A stretch of 64,000 nt of DNA, taken from the NCBI GenBank assembly GCA_900016775.1, contig LN890288.1:434001-498000 (forward strand), written 5' to 3'. Positions 22,248 through 37,370 of the stretch are shown here, piece by piece. Numbering within the stretch: the stretch's first letter is position 1; every line of letters begins with the position of its first letter. Below the pieces are notes generated by a model. The model made no database searches. It saw only the letters and a program-made list of their open reading frames with translations, and had not been told where the DNA came from. The DNA comes from Serratia symbiotica (lineage in GTDB: Bacteria > Pseudomonadota > Gammaproteobacteria > Enterobacterales > Enterobacteriaceae). The position numbers and the translations under genes are program-made.

Positions 22248-23672
22248 TTATTTATTTTTAGATTTTATATTTAATAAATCAGTAATTGTACCTAAATAAA
22301 TTTCTGCTGATAATCCTATTGATTCATATAATGTTGGATGTGCATGAATAGTAAGTGCAATATCTTCTACATGACAACCCATTTCTATAGCCAAACCAAT
22401 TTCACCTAATAATTCACCACCATTCACTCCAACAATTGCTCCACCAATAATACAATTAGTATTTTTATCAAAAATAAGTTTTGTCATTCCATATGAAGAA
22501 TTAGAAATTATCGCACGTGAAGATGCAGTCCATGGAAATGTAGCAATTTTATAATTTATTCCATTATTTTTTGCTTCTTTTTCAGTTATTCCTACATAAG
22601 CTAATTCTGGTTCAGTATAAGCAATAGATGGTATAACTTTGGGATCAAAATAATGATTCATACCAGAAATAACTTCTGCAGCAATGTGACCTTCATGTAT
22701 ACCTTTATGTGCTAACATAGGTTGACCTATAACATCACCAATTGCAAAAATATGTGAAATATTTGTACGTAATTGTTTATTTACTTTTATAAAACCAAAT
22801 TCATCAGTATTAATTCCAATTTTATCTAAATTTAATAACTTTCCATTAGGATTACGACCTATAGATACTAATATTGCATCATAACATTTTGTATCAAGTA
22901 TCATATTTTGATTTTTCATAGTAACATAAATACCTGATTTTTCTATTTTTATATCTATTATTTGTGTGTTTAATTTAATATTAAATTGTTTATTAATATA
23001 TTGAAATAAAATATTTACAATATCTTTATCTGCAAAAGGAATAATTTGATCAGACATTTCTACTATATCAACTGTTGAACCTAATGCATGATATACAGTA
23101 CCCATTTCTAAACCAATAACACCACCACCAATAATTAAAAAACGTTTTGGAATACTTTTTAATGTTAATGCATCAGTAGAATCCCAAATACGTGGATCTT
23201 CATGAGAAATAAATGGTAATTTTACTGAATGAGAACCTACAGCAATAATAGCATTATCAAAATAAATAGTAGTTAAAATATCTTTATTTTTAACACTTAA
23301 AGTATTAATACTAGTAAATGTACCTACTCCATAAATTATCGTAACTTTACGAGTTTTAGCCATAATAGATAATCCATTATGTAATTTAGTAATAATATTA
23401 TTTTTCCATGCACATATCTTATCAAGATTAATATTTGGTGAATTAAAAATCACACCATGTTTTTCTAAAGATTTAGCTGATTTAATTACTTTAGAAAAAT
23501 GTAATAATGTTTTTGACGGAACACAACCTACATTTAAACAAACTCCTCCTAAATTAGAATAACGTTCAATTAAAACAGTTTTTAAACCTAAATCAGCACA
23601 ACGAAAAGCTGCAGAATATCCTGCTGGACCAGCTCCAATTACTACAACTTGAGTTTTTATTTCATGATTCAT
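22248..23672 (-). CDS. lpd: Dihydrolipoamide dehydrogenase (E3)
   Basis: FAD/NAD disulfide oxidoreductase that reoxidises lipoamide for the pyruvate (and, if present, 2-oxoglutarate) dehydrogenase complex. It has 474 residues, the E. coli length. The FAD motif VVVIGAGPAGYSAA is at the start, the redox cysteines are Cys45 and Cys50 in GGVCLNVGCVPSK, the NAD motif is GGGVIGLEMG, and the catalytic His-Glu pair is in HAHPTLYES. AGGAG precedes the ATG. It is the last gene of aceE-aceF-lpd, separated from aceF by 287 bases of A/T, so it may have its own promoter as in E. coli. Confidence 0.98.
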   Translation of the reverse strand: MNHEIKTQVVVIGAGPAGYSAAFRCADLGLKTVLIERYSNLGGVCLNVGCVPSKTLLHFSKVIKSAKSLEKHGVIFNSPNINLDKICAWKNNIITKLHNGLSIMAKTRKVTIIYGVGTFTSINTLSVKNKDILTTIYFDNAIIAVGSHSVKLPFISHEDPRIWDSTDALTLKSIPKRFLIIGGGVIGLEMGTVYHALGSTVDIVEMSDQIIPFADKDIVNILFQYINKQFNIKLNTQIIDIKIEKSGIYVTMKNQNMILDTKCYDAILVSIGRNPNGKLLNLDKIGINTDEFGFIKVNKQLRTNISHIFAIGDVIGQPMLAHKGIHEGHIAAEVISGMNHYFDPKVIPSIAYTEPELAYVGITEKEAKNNGINYKIATFPWTASSRAIISNSSYGMTKLIFDKNTNCIIGGAIVGVNGGELLGEIGLAIEMGCHVEDIALTIHAHPTLYESIGLSAEIYLGTITDLLNIKSKNK

Positions 23673-23959
23673 AATTAACTCCTATATTAATTATTTTAAA
23701 ATAAAAATATTATTTTTATATTTAAAATAAAATATTATTTTTTTAAAAATTTTTATCTTTATTTTTATTAAATAAATAAATATATATTTATATAATATTA
23801 TTAATAATTTTATATATTAAAAATTATTATTTTATTAAAATTATATAAATTATTAATATTATAAAAATACAAATAATAAATTCAAATTTTATTTTTTTTA
23901 AAATAATTATAAAAATACTTTAATTAAATATAATAAAAATTATAATTATATTAACTTTA

Positions 23960-25345
23960 TTAAAGTATCAAACAACGAATATCAGAAAGTATATTTTTAA
24001 TAATAATTAAAAAACGTGCAGCATCAGCACCATCAATCACACGGTGATCAAAAGATAAAGATATTGGTAACATTAAACGTGGTATAAATTCTTTATTATT
24101 CCAAATTGGTTCCATAATTGTTTTAGATACACCTAAAATAGCAACTTCTGGAGCATTAATAATAGGAGAAAAATATGTTGTTCCAATACCACCTAAACTA
24201 GAAATAGTAAAACAACCACCTTGCATTTCATCTGATGTTAATTTACCACTCCGTCCTTTCTTAGAAATAATAAAAAGTTCACGTGATAATTGATTTAAAC
24301 CTTTTGTATTTATATTTTTTAATACAGGAACAATTAAACCATTTACTGTATCAACTGCTATACCGATATTAATATATTTTTTTAATATTATTTTTTTACC
24401 ATCTTCAGATAATGAACTATTAAATCTCGGCATTTTTTCTAAAGCTACTGCTATAGATTTCATAATAAATACTATTAATGTTAATTTTACATCTAAATTA
24501 CATTTTATGAATTCTTTATTTTGTTTTTTACGAAATTCTTCTAAATCAGTAATATCTATTTTATCAAAATGAGTAACATGTGGAATTGATAACCAATTAC
24601 GACTTAAATTAGCAGCAGAAATCTTTTGAATACGTCCAACATTAATTTCTTCAATCTCACCAAATTTTTTAAAATCTATTTTTGGCCATGATTGTATATT
24701 TTGAAAAATATTTGTAGATTTATTATTAATATTATTTAACATATCTTTAATATAAATTTGAACATCTTCATATACAATACGACCTTTGCGACCAGATCCT
24801 TTAATTTTTTCTAAATTAATATTAAATTCACGCGCTAAACGACGAATAACTGGAGTTGCATATATATAAGCAGTATTTTCAATAAATTTATTTTTATGAT
24901 TAATATTTAACTGATTTATTTCTAATTTTTTACTATACTTTGTAGTATTAAATAATGATTGTTTAAATAAATTTTCTTTATTTTCTGTTATTAATTTATC
25001 CGATTTTATTAAATTAGTATTTATATACGGTATTATACCCTCTTTATTTTTTACTATATCAGAAAAAAATTCTTTTTTTTCTTTTACTAATATAGGTGAT
25101 TTTGGTATTACAGATTTTGATTCAAAAATCATCATTAATTTACCAGTTTCAATTTTATCTCCAATTGCTACTTTAATTTCTTTTACAATACCAGATTGAG
25201 GAGATGGTATTTCTATAGAAGCTTTATCACCTTCTACAATAATTAATGATTGTTCTACTTGAACTTGATCTCCAACTTTTACCATAATTTCAATAATTTC
25301 AACTTCATTCGTACCAATATCTGGTACATAAATTTTAATAAACAT
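23960..25345 (-). CDS. aceF: Dihydrolipoamide acetyltransferase (E2), single lipoyl domain
   Basis: Core of the pyruvate dehydrogenase complex; carries the acetyl group on a swinging lipoyl arm to CoA. It has 461 residues against 630 in E. coli because only one lipoyl domain remains (residues 1-77, lipoyl Lys41 in VEGDKAS) instead of three in tandem. A linker rich in Lys, Asn and Ile follows. The peripheral subunit-binding domain covers about 160-205 ([19 protein letters not shown]), and the catalytic domain carries the HxxxDG motif in [15 protein letters not shown]. It is 13 bases from aceE. One lipoyl domain is known to be sufficient for activity in E. coli constructs and in other reduced lineages. 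Confidence 0.97.
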   Translation of the reverse strand: MFIKIYVPDIGTNEVEIIEIMVKVGDQVQVEQSLIIVEGDKASIEIPSPQSGIVKEIKVAIGDKIETGKLMMIFESKSVIPKSPILVKEKKEFFSDIVKNKEGIIPYINTNLIKSDKLITENKENLFKQSLFNTTKYSKKLEINQLNINHKNKFIENTAYIYATPVIRRLAREFNINLEKIKGSGRKGRIVYEDVQIYIKDMLNNINNKSTNIFQNIQSWPKIDFKKFGEIEEINVGRIQKISAANLSRNWLSIPHVTHFDKIDITDLEEFRKKQNKEFIKCNLDVKLTLIVFIMKSIAVALEKMPRFNSSLSEDGKKIILKKYINIGIAVDTVNGLIVPVLKNINTKGLNQLSRELFIISKKGRSGKLTSDEMQGGCFTISSLGGIGTTYFSPIINAPEVAILGVSKTIMEPIWNNKEFIPRLMLPISLSFDHRVIDGADAARFLIIIKNILSDIRCLIL

Positions 25346-25358
25346 TATTCTATATCTC

Positions 25359-28022
25359 TTATACTAAACGCGGATTAATTTTTTCTGGATCTATATTAAA
25401 TTTTTTAATCGCATCATTAACTATAAATGATTTAATTTTATTACATTTAGCTAATAAACTTAAAGTAGCAATTACTATATAAAATTCATTTACTTCAAAA
25501 TGATATCGTAAATTTTCTCGACTATCTGATCTACCAAATCCATCAGTACCTAATACAATGTATTCTTTACTTGGAATATAATTTCTAATTTGTTCTGCAA
25601 ATAATTTCATATAATCAGTTGCTGCTATTGTGGGAGTATCATTTATTACTTGAGTAACATAAGGAATATGTGGTTTTTGAGTAGGATGAAGCATATTCCA
25701 ACGATCACAATCTTGTCCATTACGAGATAACTCAGTAAAAGAAGTAACACTATATATATCAGAACCTATTTCATAATCCTGTACTAAAATTTTAGCAGCT
25801 TTACGTACATAACGTAAAATAGAACCTGAACCTAATAATTGTACTATTCCTTTATTACCCTCAAATGTTTCTAATTTATAAATACCCTTACAAATACCTT
25901 GTTCAACACCTTTTGGCATTTTTGGCATTGAATAATTTTCATTTAAAGTAGTTATATAATAATATACATTTATAGGTGAATCACCATACATACGTATTAA
26001 TCCGTTTTGGATAATTACTGCTAATTCATAAGCATATGTTGGATCATAAGATATACAATTAGGAATAATTAAAGATTGAATATGACTATGACCATCTTCA
26101 TGTTGAAGTCCTTCACCATTTAACGTAGTTCTACCTGAAGTACCACCTATTAAAAAACCACGTGCTTGTTGATCAGCAGCAGCCCAACATAAATCACCTA
26201 CTCGTTGAAAACCAAACATTGAATAATAAATATAAAAAGGAATCATTGGAAAATCATTAGTACTATAAGATGTAGCAGCAGCTAACCAAGAAGCTATAGC
26301 ACCTGATTCATTAATACCTTCTTGTAAAATTTGACCTTTTTTATCTTCTTTATAATAAGCTATTTGTTTATGATCTTGTGGAATATATTTTTGACCATTA
26401 GAATTATAAATTCCTATCTGACGAAATAATCCTTCCATACCAAATGTACGTGCTTCATCAGCAACAATAGGTACTATTATATCTTTAATATTTTTATTTT
26501 TAAGTAAAATATTTAAAATACGAACAAAAGCTATAGTAGTAGAAATTTTTTTATTTTGTTTCTCTAAAAGAGATTTAAAATCTTCTAAATTAGGTAATTT
26601 TATCTTTTTTGTAAAATGCATTAAACGACTTGGAAGATAACCTTTTAAAGATTTGCGACGTTCATGCAAATAATGATATTCTTCAGAATCTTTTTCAAAA
26701 ATAATATATGGTAGTTCTTCAATCTTAGAATCAATTACTGGTAAATTAAAACGATTTCGAAAATTTTTTAATGCTTGTAAATTCATTTTTTTTACTTGAT
26801 GAGCAATATTTTTACTTTCTATATCTTCTCCCATACCATAACCTTTAATAGTATGAGATAAAATTACAGTAGGTTGACCTTTTGTATTATGAGCTTTTTT
26901 TAATGCTGAAAAAATTTTTATTGGATCATGACCACCATGATTTAATTCCCATATTTCAGTATTAGTCATATCTTTAACTAATTCAAGTGTTTCTGGATAT
27001 CGACCAAAAAAATTTTTACGTATATAATCACCATCTTTAGATTTTAAATTTTGATAATCACCATCTATAGTTTCATTCATTAATTGAACTAATTTACCAC
27101 TAATATCTTTACGTAAAAGTTTATCCCAATTACTGCCCCAAATAACTTTTATAACTTGCCAACCAGCACCTAAAAAAATACTTTCTAATTCATTGATAAT
27201 TTTACCATTACCTATAACAGGTCCATCTAAACGTTGTAAATTACAATTAATAATAAATATAAGATTATCTAATTTTTCACGAACAGCAATAGTAATAGCA
27301 CCTTTAGATTCCGGCTCATCCATTTCTCCATCACCTAAAAAAGCATAAACAGTTTGTTCAGATGTATCTTTTAAATCTCTATTTATTAAATATTTTAAAA
27401 ATTTTGCTTGATAAATAGAACAAATTGGTCCTAATCCCATTGATACAGTTGGAAATTGCCAAAAATCTGGCATTAATTTTGGATGTGGATAAGAAGATAA
27501 TCCTTTACCATGTACTTCTTGACGAAAATTATTCATTTGTTCTTCTGTAATACGACCTTCAAGAAAAGCACGAGAATAAATACCTGGTGCAATATGTCCT
27601 TGAAAATATATTAAATCACCACCATCTTTTTTATTTCTTGCACGAAAAAAATGATTAAAACAAACTTCATAAAATATTGCAGAAGATTGAAAGGATGCTA
27701 AATGTCCACCTAATTCTAAATCTTTTTTAGAAGCACGTAAAACCATTATTATAGCATTCCAACAAATAATAGAACAAATACGATTTTCTAAATTTAAATT
27801 ACCTGGATAAATTAATTCATTATCTGTAGTAATAGTATTAATATAATCAGTATTTATTAATTTACTTCTTATGTTAATATTATTTTTTTCAATTTGTTTT
27901 AATAAATTATTTAATAAAAATTCAGCACGTTCAATACCATCTTTATAAATAACTGCTTTAATTGCTTCTATCCAATCATTTGTTTCGATAGGATCTAAAT
28001 CATTAGAGAAACACTCTAACAT
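25359..28022 (-). CDS. aceE: Pyruvate dehydrogenase E1 component
   Basis: Thiamin diphosphate enzyme that decarboxylates pyruvate and acetylates the lipoyl group of AceF. It has 887 residues, as in E. coli. The start [14 protein letters not shown] is well conserved. The ThDP/Mg site [13 protein letters not shown] with INCN lies at about residues 230-265, and the active-site stretch [19 protein letters not shown] is intact. The end KINPRLV matches. AGGAA precedes the ATG. It is the first gene of the operon; the E. coli repressor gene pdhR, normally upstream, is missing, so pyruvate-responsive control through PdhR is absent from this locus. Confidence 0.98.
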   Translation of the reverse strand: MLECFSNDLDPIETNDWIEAIKAVIYKDGIERAEFLLNNLLKQIEKNNINIRSKLINTDYINTITTDNELIYPGNLNLENRICSIICWNAIIMVLRASKKDLELGGHLASFQSSAIFYEVCFNHFFRARNKKDGGDLIYFQGHIAPGIYSRAFLEGRITEEQMNNFRQEVHGKGLSSYPHPKLMPDFWQFPTVSMGLGPICSIYQAKFLKYLINRDLKDTSEQTVYAFLGDGEMDEPESKGAITIAVREKLDNLIFIINCNLQRLDGPVIGNGKIINELESIFLGAGWQVIKVIWGSNWDKLLRKDISGKLVQLMNETIDGDYQNLKSKDGDYIRKNFFGRYPETLELVKDMTNTEIWELNHGGHDPIKIFSALKKAHNTKGQPTVILSHTIKGYGMGEDIESKNIAHQVKKMNLQALKNFRNRFNLPVIDSKIEELPYIIFEKDSEEYHYLHERRKSLKGYLPSRLMHFTKKIKLPNLEDFKSLLEKQNKKISTTIAFVRILNILLKNKNIKDIIVPIVADEARTFGMEGLFRQIGIYNSNGQKYIPQDHKQIAYYKEDKKGQILQEGINESGAIASWLAAATSYSTNDFPMIPFYIYYSMFGFQRVGDLCWAAADQQARGFLIGGTSGRTTLNGEGLQHEDGHSHIQSLIIPNCISYDPTYAYELAVIIQNGLIRMYGDSPINVYYYITTLNENYSMPKMPKGVEQGICKGIYKLETFEGNKGIVQLLGSGSILRYVRKAAKILVQDYEIGSDIYSVTSFTELSRNGQDCDRWNMLHPTQKPHIPYVTQVINDTPTIAATDYMKLFAEQIRNYIPSKEYIVLGTDGFGRSDSRENLRYHFEVNEFYIVIATLSLLAKCNKIKSFIVNDAIKKFNIDPEKINPRLV

Positions 28023-28811
28023 AATAGTATTCCTTTTATGTCTAACAGTTTACTTTATAAGTAATATTATTAAATTTTAATATTAATAATAAATTATCAT
28101 TTTTTAATAAAAATTTTAATTAATATTTTCAAATAAATAAATAAAATATAATTTAATACAAAAATTTAAATACTTATGATACAACTGTTTAATTATTTAA
28201 AATATTATATTTTATATATGTTTTATAATTTTATAATATTCTATTTATTAATATAATTAAAATAACAAAATTTATATAAATTATTTTATTAATTTTAATA
28301 TAATTCTTTATATTTAATAAATATTAAAAAATATCATAAATAATTTTAAATATTACTTTAAATGTATAAAATATTTAATGAATATAATTTATTAAAAACT
28401 AATGAAATTTTAAAATTATAAATATAAAATTATATAAAATAATATTTAAAAATTATTAATTACATTAAATTATAATAAAATTTTAAATATCTATTACATA
28501 AATAATAAAATTTTAATAAATATTAACATTATACATTACTATAAATTTAATTATTTAAAAAGTATTTATAATAAAAATATAAAATACGTTTTATTTAAAA
28601 TATTATAAAATATATTTTTATAAATTAATAAAATAATATTTTTTATAAAAAAATAAAATATTTAATAAATATACATATTTATTAAAAATATAAATTATTT
28701 TATAATATTAAAAATTATTAATCTATTTATAAATAAATTTATTTTAAAAAAAAATAAAATATATTTTATCTTATCATAAAATAAATAATAAAATTATTTA
28801 ATAAAAAAATT
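28023..28811 (+). other. Gene-free A/T spacer upstream of aceE
   Basis: About 790 bases between aceE and mscM. In E. coli pdhR precedes aceE; the spacer is roughly the size of that gene, but no PdhR-like peptide is readable in any frame, and mscM follows from an unrelated E. coli region. It holds the aceE promoter region and mscM 3' end. Confidence 0.5.
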
Positions 28812-32186
<3,375 letters not shown>

Positions 32187-32200
32187 CAATTCCTTGAAAT

Positions 32201-33094
32201 CTATGATATGTTAGTAGGTATAGATGGTATAGTTAATATTTCAGCAAATGCTTCACCTACTCGAGTAATACTACCATTTTTTAATTGAGAAGAAAATTGA
32301 ATACTACCTGATGCAAAAAGATTAATTACTGTTGATCCAAGTTTAAATCTACCCATTTCAGCACCTTTTTTTAATGTAATTACTCCATTTTCACCTACAC
32401 TTGGATAAGTAAAACGTTTTATAATACCATTTCTAGGAGGAGTTATTGTACCAGACCAAATAGTTTCAATACTACCTACAATAGTAGCACCAATTAAAAT
32501 TTGAATCATTAAACCTATAGCAGTATCAAATATACAAATAATCCGTTCATTACGTGCAAAAATATTCGGAATATTTGAAGTAGTAAAAAAATTTACAGAA
32601 AATAAATCTCCTGGAACATATATCATTTCACGTAAAATACCAGAACAAGGCATATGAACACGATGATAATCACTTGGTGATAAATAAATAGCACTAAATA
32701 ATCCGTTTCTAAAGGATTCTGATAAAATAATATTTCCAGCTAATAGAGATTCTAAACTATAATAATGACCTTTAGCTTGAAAAATTTGATCATCATATAT
32801 TAAACCAATTTGATTAATTTTACCATCTACTGGTAAAGATAACCAATTACTAGAATTAATAATTGGTCTAGCAGTTTCATGTAATGAACGCATAAAAAAA
32901 TCATTAAAAGTTAAATATGAAGAAAAATTTTGATCCTTTGCTGATTTGATATCTATATTATAATATTTTACAAAAATTTTAATAATAAATTGAGTCAGCC
33001 AACCTGCTTTTTTATTTGCAAACCAACCAAATAAATTAGTAATAATTGTTTTTGGCAACCAATATTGTAATTTAATTTTTATATGATTTAACAC
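32201..33094 (-). CDS. psd: Phosphatidylserine decarboxylase proenzyme
   Basis: Makes phosphatidylethanolamine in the inner membrane. It starts at GTG 33094 behind GAGG. It has 297 residues against 322 in E. coli; the missing part is the non-essential acidic tail. The self-cleavage site LGST is present at Gly253-Ser254, where the serine becomes the pyruvoyl group. Conserved [14 protein letters not shown] and ARNERI are intact. It lies 14 bases before mscM, as in E. coli psd-mscM; rsgA, which precedes psd in E. coli, is absent. Confidence 0.97.
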   Translation of the reverse strand: MLNHIKIKLQYWLPKTIITNLFGWFANKKAGWLTQFIIKIFVKYYNIDIKSAKDQNFSSYLTFNDFFMRSLHETARPIINSSNWLSLPVDGKINQIGLIYDDQIFQAKGHYYSLESLLAGNIILSESFRNGLFSAIYLSPSDYHRVHMPCSGILREMIYVPGDLFSVNFFTTSNIPNIFARNERIICIFDTAIGLMIQILIGATIVGSIETIWSGTITPPRNGIIKRFTYPSVGENGVITLKKGAEMGRFKLGSTVINLFASGSIQFSSQLKNGSITRVGEAFAEILTIPSIPTNIS

Positions 33095-33605
33095 ATCAGC
33101 CTCTATAAATTTAAAATTAATAATATATCTTTATTATAATTTTATTATATTATATATTTTATTATAATAATTTTAAAATTATAAATAAAATATTATAAAT
33201 TTTATTATTTATAATATTTATGAAATATAATAATTTTACAAAAAATTATTATAAAATTAATTATAAATAATATATATTAATATATTATTATAAAATATAA
33301 TAATATAATATTATTTTAACATAATAACATAATATTAATTATAAATATATTAATAAATCTTATTAATGATATTAATTTACTATTTATATATTTAAAATAA
33401 ATTAAATAATTTTATAATATTTTAATTATTAAAAATTAAAATTTATTAATTAAGTATTTTTATATAATTATTTAATTTTTATTAATACAAAAACATATAA
33501 ATAAATAAAATATTAATAATTATTAATTTTTATAAACATAATTTTCTTATTAAATAATTAATATTATTATATAATTTATTTTTAAATTTTTTTTAAAAAA
33601 AAACT
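33095..33605 (+). other. Gene-free A/T spacer at the lost rsgA position
   Basis: About 510 bases between divergent psd and orn. E. coli has the ribosome-assembly GTPase gene rsgA here (about 1 kb); no G-domain motif or frame is left. Confidence 0.5.
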
Positions 33606-34151
33606 ATGAAAAAAAAAGAAAATAATCTAATTTGGATTGATCTTGAAATGACAGGACTTAATCCAGAATGTAATCATATTATTGAAATTGCTACATTAGT
33701 TACTGATTATAATTTAAAGATTTTAGCAGAAGGTCCAATACTTGCTATTCATCAATCTGAAGAAAAACTTAAAATAATGGATGAATGGAATAAAAAAACT
33801 CACTCAAAAAGTGGATTACTTCAAAGAGTAAAAAATAGTTGTTTAAATGATTATGAAGCAGAAATAAAAACTATTACATTTTTAAAAAAATGGATACCAG
33901 CTGGTAAATCACCTATGTGTGGAAATAGTGTTGGTCAAGATCGACGTTTTTTATTTCGTTATATGCCTGTATTAGAAAAATATTTTCATTATAGATATTT
34001 AGATGTAAGTACATTAAAAGAACTAGCAAAACGTTGGAAACCAAATATTATAAATAATTATAATAAAAAAAAACTTCATAAAGCTAATGATGATATTTAT
34101 GCATCAATTACTGAATTGAAATATTATCGAAAAAATTTTTTTCAATTATAA
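33606..34151 (+). CDS. orn: Oligoribonuclease
   Basis: DEDDh 3'-5' exonuclease that degrades the shortest RNA pieces to mononucleotides; essential in E. coli. It has 181 residues, the same as E. coli. The catalytic acids are in WIDLEMTGL near the N-terminus, GQDRRF in the middle and KANDDIYAS near the end. Start [17 protein letters not shown] aligns with [17 protein letters not shown]. No ribosome-binding site stands out. A tRNA-Gly gene follows, as in E. coli. Confidence 0.97.
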   Translation: MKKKENNLIWIDLEMTGLNPECNHIIEIATLVTDYNLKILAEGPILAIHQSEEKLKIMDEWNKKTHSKSGLLQRVKNSCLNDYEAEIKTITFLKKWIPAGKSPMCGNSVGQDRRFLFRYMPVLEKYFHYRYLDVSTLKELAKRWKPNIINNYNKKKLHKANDDIYASITELKYYRKNFFQL

Positions 34152-34236
34152 TATAATTATTTATAATAAATTATTATATTATTTAATATATAAAATAAAT
34201 AATTTAAAATATATTAAAATTTAATTTTTTTTTATA

Positions 34237-34265
34237 TTGAAAATAAAAAAAAAATATTATATAAT
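34237..34265 (+). promoter_or_regulatory. Sigma-70 type promoter for tRNA-Gly
   Basis: TTGAAA (34237-34242), a 17-base spacer and TATAAT (34260-34265). Transcription would start near 34272, about 35 bases before the tRNA. Confidence 0.6.
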
Positions 34266-34306
34266 TTAATTTTTATAATGAATTATTTATTATATTATTT
34301 ATTTTA

Positions 34307-34382
<76 letters not shown>

Positions 34383-34427
34383 TATTATTAAATTATAAAA
34401 ATAAAATATTTTTATAATTTAATAATA
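34383..34427 (+). terminator. A/T-only hairpin terminator of tRNA-Gly
   Basis: A perfect 20-bp inverted repeat made only of A and T (34383-34402 with 34408-34427) around a 5-base loop. It starts at the first base after the encoded CCA and is followed by a short A run and then T-rich sequence. A stem this long is not expected by chance even at this composition. Confidence 0.65.
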
Positions 34428-34490
34428 AAAATTTTATTTTATTATGATAAAAATTTAATATAATTTAATAATTAGAAAATTAATACTTTT

Positions 34491-35747
34491 ATGATATATA
34501 TATTAAAAATATTTATATTTATTATTTTAAGTATTAAATTATTATTATTCAATACTATTCAAGCAAAAACAAAATTTAAATTATTTAATTTATTAAATAA
34601 CAAAAATAAAATAATAATTTCATTATATATAAATAAACCACCAAATTATATTTTTTTTTTATTACATCAACCAGAACGGTTAATATTAGATATATATAAA
34701 AAAAATATAATTAATAATATCATTATTAAGTTAAATCAAAAAAAATTAAAAAAAAATATCCATTTTTTTATTATAAAAAAAAATAAAAAAATACGAATAA
34801 TATTCTATATATATAAAAATAAAAAAAATAATATATTTAATATAATATTAAATTTTATTATAAAAAAAAATTACAATATAAATTTAATATATAAAAATAT
34901 CATTATTAATTCAAAACAAATAAAAACTTTACATCCTATTCAAATAATATTAAATTCAAATTATAATTTTTATAAAAAAAATAATTTTAAAAGACATAAT
35001 TTTAAAAAAATTATTTCATTTCATAAAAATTTTAATATTCATAATAAAAATCGTATTATAATAGTCATTGATGCTGGACATGGTGGACAAGATCCAGGGG
35101 CTATTGGTAATAAATATGGATTAAAAGAAAAAAATACTACAATTTTAGTTTCAAAATTTTTACAAAAATTATTGAATAATAATTCACATTTTAAAGCAAT
35201 TTTAACACGTAATAATGATTATTTTATTTCAATAATAAAACGTACTAATCTAGCACGAAAAAATAATGCTAATGTATTAATATCTATTCATACTGATGCA
35301 ACAATTAATCATCATGCAAAAGGTATTTCAGTTTGGATATTATCTAATCATAGAGCTAATACTGAAATAATTGATTGGATAAAACAACATCGAAAAAAAT
35401 ATACACTACTTAATAATAGTAATTATATATTTTCTAGTAATTATATTAATCCTTATTTAAGTCAAACAATATTAGATTTACAATTTAATTACACAAGACA
35501 TGTTGGATATAACATAGCAAAAAAAATATTACAAGAATTAAAATATATTAATTTATTACATAAACCACAACCAGAATATGCAAATTTTGGTATTTTAAAA
35601 TCATTAGATATCCCATCTATTTTAATAGAAATAGGATTTATTAGTAATAATAAAGAAGAATATTTATTAGGAAATAATCATTATCAATATAAAATTGCCA
35701 AAGCTATTTATAATGGATTATGTAATTATTTTTTAAAAAATCCATAA
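34491..35747 (+). CDS. amiB: N-acetylmuramoyl-L-alanine amidase AmiB
   Basis: Zinc hydrolase that splits septal peptidoglycan during daughter cell separation. A signal peptide is present at about residues 1-24 (ending TIQA). The AMIN domain region, about 25-160, is so rich in Ile, Lys and Asn that only its outline remains. The Amidase_3 domain, from about 185, has zinc ligands in DAGHGGQDPGA, GLKEKNT and SIHTDA, and the catalytic glutamate in ILIEIGFISN. The protein ends right after this domain, and I see no LysM repeat. Position between tRNA-Gly and miaA matches E. coli amiB with queG, nnr, tsaE and mutL removed. AmiC is the alternative name by sequence, but the context favours AmiB. Confidence 0.9.
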   Translation: MIYILKIFIFIILSIKLLLFNTIQAKTKFKLFNLLNNKNKIIISLYINKPPNYIFFLLHQPERLILDIYKKNIINNIIIKLNQKKLKKNIHFFIIKKNKKIRIIFYIYKNKKNNIFNIILNFIIKKNYNINLIYKNIIINSKQIKTLHPIQIILNSNYNFYKKNNFKRHNFKKIISFHKNFNIHNKNRIIIVIDAGHGGQDPGAIGNKYGLKEKNTTILVSKFLQKLLNNNSHFKAILTRNNDYFISIIKRTNLARKNNANVLISIHTDATINHHAKGISVWILSNHRANTEIIDWIKQHRKKYTLLNNSNYIFSSNYINPYLSQTILDLQFNYTRHVGYNIAKKILQELKYINLLHKPQPEYANFGILKSLDIPSILIEIGFISNNKEEYLLGNNHYQYKIAKAIYNGLCNYFLKNP

Positions 35748-36040
35748 TAAACTTAATTAAAAAAATAAATATTTATTCATATTTAAATAATATAAAATAT
35801 TTTTTATAAAATTTGATATATTTTTATAAATTAATTATTAATAATATTTAAATAATTTATAATTTAATATTATTTTAAAAAAAAATTAAAATTTAATAAT
35901 TAAAAAAATTTTATATTTTTAAAAAAAAATAAATTATTTTTAAATATATATAATTTAAAATATAATTTTTTAATTTATTTAATTACTAATAAAAATTTAT
36001 AATTTATTAATTATAAAATTTAAGTTAACGATTATTAATA

Positions 36041-36982
36041 ATGATTAAGATAACATCATATTCTCCAGCTATCTGTATTATGGGTCCAACTGCCTCAGGT
36101 AAAACAAAATTAGCAATTACTTTAAAAAAATATCTTCCAGTAGAATTAATTAGTGTAGATTCTGCATTAATTTATCGTGATATGAATATTGGAACTTCTA
36201 AACCTACTACTGAAGAATTAATAAAAACACCACATCGATTAATAAATATTCGTGATCCATCACAAATTTATTCAGTGTCAGATTTTAGAATAGATGCATT
36301 AAAAGAAATGTCTAATATTACATTAAAAGGACGCATTCCATTATTAGTTGGTGGTAGTATGTTGTACTACAAAATACTTTTTACAGGTTTATCACCTTTA
36401 CCTCCTGCTAATCAAATAATACGTAAATATATCCAACAACAAATTCTGTTACAAGGAAAAGAAATTTTACATCATAAATTACAAAAAATTGATCCAATTT
36501 CGGCATCAAAAATTCATAAAAATGATCAAAAAAGACTTTCTAGAGCATTAGAGGTTTATTTTATTTCTGGTAAAACTTTAACAGAATTAACTAAAATTTC
36601 AGGTCAACCATTACCATATCATGTTAAACAATTTGTAATAGCTCCATCTAATCGTACATTAATTAATAAACGCATTGAATTACGATATTACAAAATGTTA
36701 GAATCTGGATTTGAAACAGAAGTACAAAAACTTTTTTCCAGAAAAGATTTGCATATAAATTTACCTTCAATACGTTGTGTAGGATATCGTCAAATGTGGT
36801 TATATTTATCTAATAAAATAAATTATAATGAAATGATTTCTAGTAGTATTTGTGCAACTAAACAATTAGCTAAACATCAAATGACTTGGTTAAAAAAATG
36901 GAATTCTTTACATTGGTTAGATAGTGACAAACCTAAACAAGCTTTAAATATTATTTTAAAAAATTATATAAATATAAAATAA
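36041..36982 (+). CDS. miaA: tRNA dimethylallyltransferase
   Basis: Adds dimethylallyl to A37 of tRNAs that read codons starting with U. It has 313 residues against 316 in E. coli. P-loop GPTASGKT at 15-22, [37 protein letters not shown] and the [12 protein letters not shown] region are conserved. No clear ribosome-binding site is present. In E. coli it follows mutL and precedes hfq; here mutL is gone without trace (293-base spacer) and hfq survives only as a relic at 37089. Confidence 0.97.
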   Translation: MIKITSYSPAICIMGPTASGKTKLAITLKKYLPVELISVDSALIYRDMNIGTSKPTTEELIKTPHRLINIRDPSQIYSVSDFRIDALKEMSNITLKGRIPLLVGGSMLYYKILFTGLSPLPPANQIIRKYIQQQILLQGKEILHHKLQKIDPISASKIHKNDQKRLSRALEVYFISGKTLTELTKISGQPLPYHVKQFVIAPSNRTLINKRIELRYYKMLESGFETEVQKLFSRKDLHINLPSIRCVGYRQMWLYLSNKINYNEMISSSICATKQLAKHQMTWLKKWNSLHWLDSDKPKQALNIILKNYINIK

Positions 36983-37020
36983 ATTATTAATATAAAATAA
37001 ATAAATATTTCATATAATTT

Positions 37021-37058
37021 ATTCTTAATATTTTTATAATTATTAAAATATTAAGAAT
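37021..37058 (+). terminator. A/T hairpin downstream of miaA
   Basis: A perfect 14-bp stem (37021-37034 with 37045-37058; one C-G pair, the rest A-T) and a 10-base loop, 38 bases after the miaA stop and 30 before the hfq relic. No T tract follows, so it may be an RNA 3'-end stabiliser rather than a true terminator. Confidence 0.35.
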
Positions 37059-37088
37059 TAAAAAATAAATAAATTAAAGAAAAATAAC

Positions 37089-37370
37089 ATAACTAAAAAA
37101 ATCTTTATAAAATCCATTTTTAAATATATTACATCATAAAAAATACAAATTTCTATATATTTAATTAATAGTATTAAATTATAAAATCCAATTAAATCTT
37201 TTAATCAATTTTTTATTTTCTTAAAAAATACTATAAATCAAATAATTTGTAAACATACTATTTTTACAATTATTTTATCACGTTCAATTTCATATTTTAA
37301 TCATATAAATAATAATATTAATGAATATTTATATAATAATCTAAAATCTAAAACACAACAAAATTTTTAA
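37089..37370 (+). pseudogene. hfq: hfq relic with two in-frame stops
   Basis: RNA chaperone gene remnant in its native place after miaA. The frame holds over the whole length without an indel that shifts it, but TAA stops stand at 37137-37139 and 37182-37184, near E. coli codons Glu18 and Gln33; each needs one base change from a sense codon. Downstream the reading is unmistakable: SFNQFFIFLKNTINQIICKHTIFTIILSRSIS against E. coli [32 protein letters not shown]. The ISIYLINSIKL stretch precedes the second stop. The first codons (ITKK) have ATA where ATG would be, and the N-terminal third aligns only loosely. The next stop is TAA 37368-37370. A short product from codon 33 on would lack the Sm1 start and is unlikely. 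Confidence 0.87.
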
